A DNA stretch of 64,000 nt from Amyelois transitella (Eukaryota; Arthropoda; Insecta; Lepidoptera; Pyralidae): contig NC_083531.1 in NCBI RefSeq assembly GCF_032362555.1, forward strand, positions 5,544,501-5,608,500. Reading direction: 5' to 3'. Under the pieces are notes generated by a model that saw only the letters and a program-made list of their open reading frames with translations, was not told where the DNA came from and made no database searches. The first letter of the stretch is position 1, and each line of letters starts with the position of its first letter. Positions 63,852-64,000 of this stretch are shown here, one piece after another. A program made the position numbers and the translations under genes.

Positions 63852-64000
63852 TAGACTTTTAGTGAGTAAGGTTTTTAAACGCCTCCCGTCTGACCTCCGC
63901 AACCTTTGCAGGGGAACCTAACCCTTGTTGAATCGATCATGGTTACACATCCTTGGCTTAGCATAGCTTTTTTGCGATGTTTTCCCTCACCTTAACAGCA
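63852..64000 (-). mobile_element. SINE S3 copy running off the window
   Basis: GTCTGACCTCCGCAACCTTT and GATGTTTTCCCTCACCTTAA match 59160-59295. Confidence 0.7.

Overview
The window looks like nuclear DNA of an insect, most likely a moth or butterfly (Lepidoptera). The reasons are: many-exon C2H2 zinc-finger genes carrying a ZAD domain; AT-rich introns packed with short retroelements and DNA-transposon relics that end in TATG/CATA microsatellites; LINE 3' ends of types familiar from lepidopteran genomes; short TTAGG tracts; and a Ty1/copia element. There is no bacterial-type gene organisation. The order is inferred from these features; no species is claimed.

The backbone is a cluster of six C2H2 zinc-finger genes, called A to F here. 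I rebuilt their exons by hand from GT/AG sites, phase continuity and paralogue alignment. A (800-2915, +) and B (5984-8683, +) are tandem three-exon paralogues with no visible ZAD. C (16627-12074, -) is a complete seven-exon ZAD-zinc-finger gene. D (17265-31676, +; nine exons, 657 aa) and E (36329-49275, +; ten exons, 718 aa) are tandem ZAD-zinc-finger paralogues. F (63400-56573, -) is a third member of the D/E type whose ZAD exons would lie beyond the right edge; one of its exons does not keep frame. C and D are divergent, about 0.64 kb apart, and may share a promoter region. B/C and E/F are convergent.

The proteins are probable nuclear DNA-binding regulators: an N-terminal ZAD (dimerisation in this family), an acidic linker with psi-K-x-E SUMO-type motifs, then finger arrays. 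D, E and F also share a roughly 30-residue motif just before finger 1, an AT-hook-like PRGRP or similar core inside the finger array, and an RKW linker motif.

The rest is mobile or repetitive DNA. It includes a full-length copia retrotransposon (51585-55970) with LTRs that look identical and one open polyprotein frame; a 5'-truncated LINE with an open reverse-transcriptase frame (23036-25192); tRNA-derived SINEs; a roughly 270-bp repeat (called R1) in dozens of copies, often as inverted pairs; several TIR elements, some with target duplications proved by nesting (a Tigger/pogo remnant, hAT-like elements, a 475-bp TA-target MITE in five copies, an 847-bp GC-rich element, a 3.8-kb element with a DIRS-like pol relic); and three large minisatellites inside introns of D, E and F. 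Many insertions lie within a few to tens of bases of zinc-finger exons, and in gene E two separate tandem duplications copy exon ends together with their splice donors.
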